Shown here in pieces: positions 31,592-33,448 of a stretch of DNA of 33,448 nt. Position 1 is the stretch's first letter. The number at the start of each line of letters is the position of its first letter. Under the pieces are notes generated by a model. The model worked only from the letters and a program-made list of their open reading frames with translations, did no database searches and was not told the origin of the DNA. The stretch comes from Methanoregula sp. GTDB taxonomy: Archaea > Halobacteriota > Methanomicrobia > Methanomicrobiales > Methanospirillaceae. The DNA lies in assembly GCF_023227875.1 (NCBI RefSeq), contig NZ_JALOCH010000019.1, positions 1-33,448 on the forward strand, in the 5' to 3' direction. A program made the translations under genes and the position numbers.

Positions 31592-32062
31592 TTAATGTTC
31601 CCGGTAGGGAACGAGGACATCTGCAACCTTGTAGGTCTGGCCGTTCATCTCGGATACATGGACAACAACGCGATCGGTCTGCCGTGTCCCCTTCAGATCT
31701 ACGGTATCATCCTTCTTTATGCCGAGACTGGCCGTCTTCACCTGACCGTCGGATGTATAGAGCGTGACTTCAATGGACTTCACCAGGTTCTGCCCGGTCC
31801 CGCCATTGAACACCACCGGGATTGTCCCGTCATAAACCTTCTCCTGGACTGTCACGGTTACCGCATTATTTTCAGGCACAACATCCGTAGGGGACGTTAT
31901 AAGACCGGCCTCGGCAGCGGGAGAACCGGCATATGTCTCTGCTTTGGCGGTATCGGCAGGGCTCGTACCGGCCGGGCCGGTTGGGGTTGTACCGGTACAC
32001 CCGGCAAAAGCAATCGCTGCACAGACAAGGAGGATCACCAGAACTGTGGTTTTATATTGCAT
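31592..32062 (-). CDS. Small lipoprotein of unknown function
   Basis: A 156-aa exported lipoprotein. Signal peptide (TTVLVILLVCAAIAFAGC) with lipobox Cys at about residue 22, a Gly/Thr/Pro/Ala-rich spacer, then a beta-rich domain (about 60-150) with VTVTVQEKVYDGTIPVVFNGG, VKSIEVTLYTSDGQVKTASLG and DRVVVHVSEMNGQTYKVADVLVP. This looks like an immunoglobulin-like fold of the kind common in Methanomicrobiales surface lipoproteins. No enzyme motif is seen. The TATA box at 32084-32091 fits a leaderless transcript. Confidence 0.85.
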   Translation of the reverse strand: MQYKTTVLVILLVCAAIAFAGCTGTTPTGPAGTSPADTAKAETYAGSPAAEAGLITSPTDVVPENNAVTVTVQEKVYDGTIPVVFNGGTGQNLVKSIEVTLYTSDGQVKTASLGIKKDDTVDLKGTRQTDRVVVHVSEMNGQTYKVADVLVPYREH

Positions 32063-32083
32063 ACCAGATAGTGAGACCCGGGG

Positions 32084-32091
32084 TTATATGA
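32084..32091 (-). promoter_or_regulatory. TATA box of the small lipoprotein gene
   Basis: tcatataa on the minus strand is centred about 25 bases before the ATG at 32062. There is no Shine-Dalgarno, which suggests a leaderless mRNA. Confidence 0.45.
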
Positions 32092-32106
32092 GAGTTCCGC
32101 TGCCGG

Positions 32107-32544
32107 TTACGCCGCGGGACCGGGTGCTGCGTCCTTCAGCTCCCCGTCGTAGTCCATCCCGCCCTGCTCCCCGTCAACAGTAACAGGGACCGAATCTTTC
32201 AGCCGTGCGAGCGGGACGCTGATCCGGTCGATCATAGGGATCTGGCCGATAATGGCCCCGGTGGCGATGATCGCTTCTGCTTCCGTGTTGATGATTGCAG
32301 CGGGAGCGTGTCCGTTCCGGCTCAGGGCATAGAGCACATACGACCCGACCGTCGACCCCTTTCCGTACGGAAAAGCAAGCACTTTCCCGGCTATACTGGT
32401 ACCCTGAAGGGGGTGACCTTTTTCAACGATAACTCCTGATTCCGGGTCAACTCCTGACAGGAACGAGATGGGGGCCGGGCTGACGAGCAGCAGTCCCTTG
32501 CCGGTTCCTTTCGATATCCCTCTTCCACTGATATGCAAAATCAC
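32107..32544 (-). CDS. AcnX-type phosphomevalonate dehydratase, small subunit (DUF126)
   Basis: Small subunit of the aconitase-X family enzyme that dehydrates (R)-5-phosphomevalonate in the archaeal mevalonate pathway for isoprenoid lipids. The DUF126 swivelling domain is clear: PISFLSGVDPESGVIVEKGHPLQGTSIAGKVLAFPYGKGSTVGSYVLY, with the KGSTVGS active-site serine loop, then AEAIIATGAIIGQIPMIDR. The GTG at 32542-32544 is chosen (145 aa) because it matches the family N-terminus and lies about 25 bases from a minus-strand TATA (near 32565-32575). An ATG at 32571 would add 9 residues but lies on that TATA. The large subunit is not in the window. Confidence 0.9.
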   Translation of the reverse strand: MILHISGRGISKGTGKGLLLVSPAPISFLSGVDPESGVIVEKGHPLQGTSIAGKVLAFPYGKGSTVGSYVLYALSRNGHAPAAIINTEAEAIIATGAIIGQIPMIDRISVPLARLKDSVPVTVDGEQGGMDYDGELKDAAPGPAA

Positions 32545-32546
32545 AC

Positions 32547-32575
32547 CACATAAATGGTTGAAGATGAACATATAA
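32547..32575. promoter_or_regulatory. Interleaved divergent promoters of acnX small subunit and PAN
   Basis: A plus-strand TATA candidate acataaatgg (32547-32556) lies 27-36 bases before the PAN ATG. A minus-strand candidate cttatatgttc (32565-32575) lies 21-31 bases before the chosen GTG of the dehydratase gene. Each core promoter lies within the other's initial transcribed region. Confidence 0.4.
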
Positions 32576-32582
32576 GAGTGAT

Positions 32583-33448
32583 ATGGAAGAGACTGCCGTC
32601 AATAATTCAGCGTCCTCTGGTGAACTCAAGTACCAGATCCAGCTCAACGAACTCGAGGCTGCACTTCTCGACCTGAAGGTAAAAGTTGAGGACCTCCAGA
32701 AAGAAAACGGCCAGCTCAAGCGCGAGAACAACCAGCTCAAGCGCATGCCGCTTTTCGTTGCCGTGGTTGTCGACATCCTTGAGAACGGCGAGATCTACCT
32801 CCGCCAGCAGGGCAACAACCAGGAATACCTCACAAACGCACCCGAAGAGCTCCGCCCGCTCTTAAAGCCGGGCGCCAAGGTCGCAGTCAACAACGCCCTC
32901 TCTATCGTCAAGGTGATCGGCAATATCTACGACTCCCGTGTCCGGGTGATGGAACTCGAGGAATCGCCCGATATCTCCTATGCACAGATCGGCGGGTTGG
33001 CAAACGAGATCAAGGAAGTGCGCGAAGCGGTGGAATACCCGCTGACCCGGCCCGAAATCTTCCAGCGCATCGGTGTCGAGCCCCCCAAGGGGATCCTCCT
33101 GTTCGGTGCACCGGGTACCGGCAAGACCCTGATCGCCAAAGCGGTCGCCCATGAGGCAAAGGCCACCTTCATCCGCATGTCGGGAAGCGAACTTGTCCAC
33201 AAGTTCATCGGAGAAGGGGCCGGGCTGGTCCGCGAACTGTTCCAGCTGGCCCGCGAGCGTGCTCCTGCGATCGTCTTCATCGATGAGATCGATGCAGTCG
33301 GCAGTATGCGGACCAATGACGGGACGAGCGGCAGTGCCGAAGTCCAGCGCACGCTCATGCAGCTCCTGGCCGAGATGGACGGGTTCGACAACCGGGGCGA
33401 TGTCCGGATCATGGCCGCCACCAACCGTGCCGACATGCTCGACCCGGC
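32583..33448 (+). CDS. pan: Proteasome-activating nucleotidase PAN (cut by window end)
   Basis: Hexameric AAA+ unfoldase that feeds substrates to the archaeal 20S proteasome. The first 288 residues are visible, from ATG 32583. N-terminal coiled coil about 15-55 (ELEAALLDLKVKVEDLQKENGQLKRENNQLKR), OB domain about 56-125, then the AAA domain with Walker A GAPGTGKT (about 179-186), the pore loop region (KFIGEGAG) and Walker B IVFIDEIDAVG. It ends after ATNRADMLDP. The C-terminal HbYX proteasome-docking motif would lie beyond the window. Codon use and motifs are intact. Confidence 0.97.
   Translation, partial: MEETAVNNSASSGELKYQIQLNELEAALLDLKVKVEDLQKENGQLKRENNQLKRMPLFVAVVVDILENGEIYLRQQGNNQEYLTNAPEELRPLLKPGAKVAVNNALSIVKVIGNIYDSRVRVMELEESPDISYAQIGGLANEIKEVREAVEYPLTRPEIFQRIGVEPPKGILLFGAPGTGKTLIAKAVAHEAKATFIRMSGSELVHKFIGEGAGLVRELFQLARERAPAIVFIDEIDAVGSMRTNDGTSGSAEVQRTLMQLLAEMDGFDNRGDVRIMAATNRADMLDP

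Noticed and set aside
1..33448. CRISPR arrays, tRNA or rRNA genes, transposases, defence systems
   Set aside because: I looked for regularly spaced repeats, cloverleaf-like blocks in the gaps and transposase motifs and found none; nearly all sequence is accounted for by recognised genes.

Overview
The window is archaeal and carries the genome content of a motile methanogenic euryarchaeon. It has aIF5A, ABCE1, aPelota, an RqcH/NEMF protein, the proteasome-activating nucleotidase PAN, archaellins with class III signal peptides, the archaea-specific taxis protein CheF, and TATA-box promoters. Gene content and order (arlB-arlB-arlCE-arlG-arlF-arlH-arlI-arlJ, then che genes) and the many Thr/Pro-rich lipoproteins point to Methanomicrobia, most likely Methanomicrobiales of a Methanoregula-like type. 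That genus placement is inference. There are 33 supported protein-coding genes, two of them cut by the window ends. I found no rRNA, tRNA, CRISPR array, insertion sequence or clear pseudogene.

Left end (1-2552): an NAD kinase (partial) lies directly behind an inositol monophosphatase/FBPase-family gene on the minus strand, followed by aIF5A (+) and a membrane-anchored secreted protein of unknown function (-).

Centre (2553-18404), all on the plus strand: a complete archaellum and taxis locus. Two archaellin genes share one promoter and end in a pyrimidine-rich terminator. A second promoter drives arlCE-arlG-arlF-arlH-arlI-arlJ plus an unknown two-TM protein with a long acidic tail. A third promoter drives cheF, and a fourth drives cheY-cheB-cheA-cheC-cheD plus a secreted seven-repeat beta-propeller whose start lies inside cheD. 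CheR, CheW and chemoreceptors are absent from this locus. An 11-bp palindrome, CGCA-N3-TGCG, sits just upstream of the TATA boxes of both the archaellin and the arlCE transcription units.

Right-centre (18470-24897): a ribosome-rescue neighbourhood. ABCE1 lies in a minus-strand operon with an EMC6-like membrane protein, followed by an unknown helical-repeat-like protein. Divergently, RqcH overlaps the aPelota gene. Together they cover stalled-ribosome recognition (aPelota), subunit splitting (ABCE1) and large-subunit-associated nascent-chain processing (RqcH).

Right end (25059-33448): mixed housekeeping and surface genes. These are an IPT/TIG-like lipoprotein, an FKBP/SlyD-type isomerase, a CYTH-domain protein, a multi-membrane GT87-like glycosyltransferase, a metallophosphoesterase overlapping a B12-binding radical SAM gene, a small lipoprotein, the small subunit of an AcnX-type phosphomevalonate dehydratase, and the first two-thirds of PAN. 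Several minus-strand genes here end in bacterial-like hairpin plus T-tract terminators. Several genes look leaderless, with a TATA box about 25 nt before the start codon and no Shine-Dalgarno.
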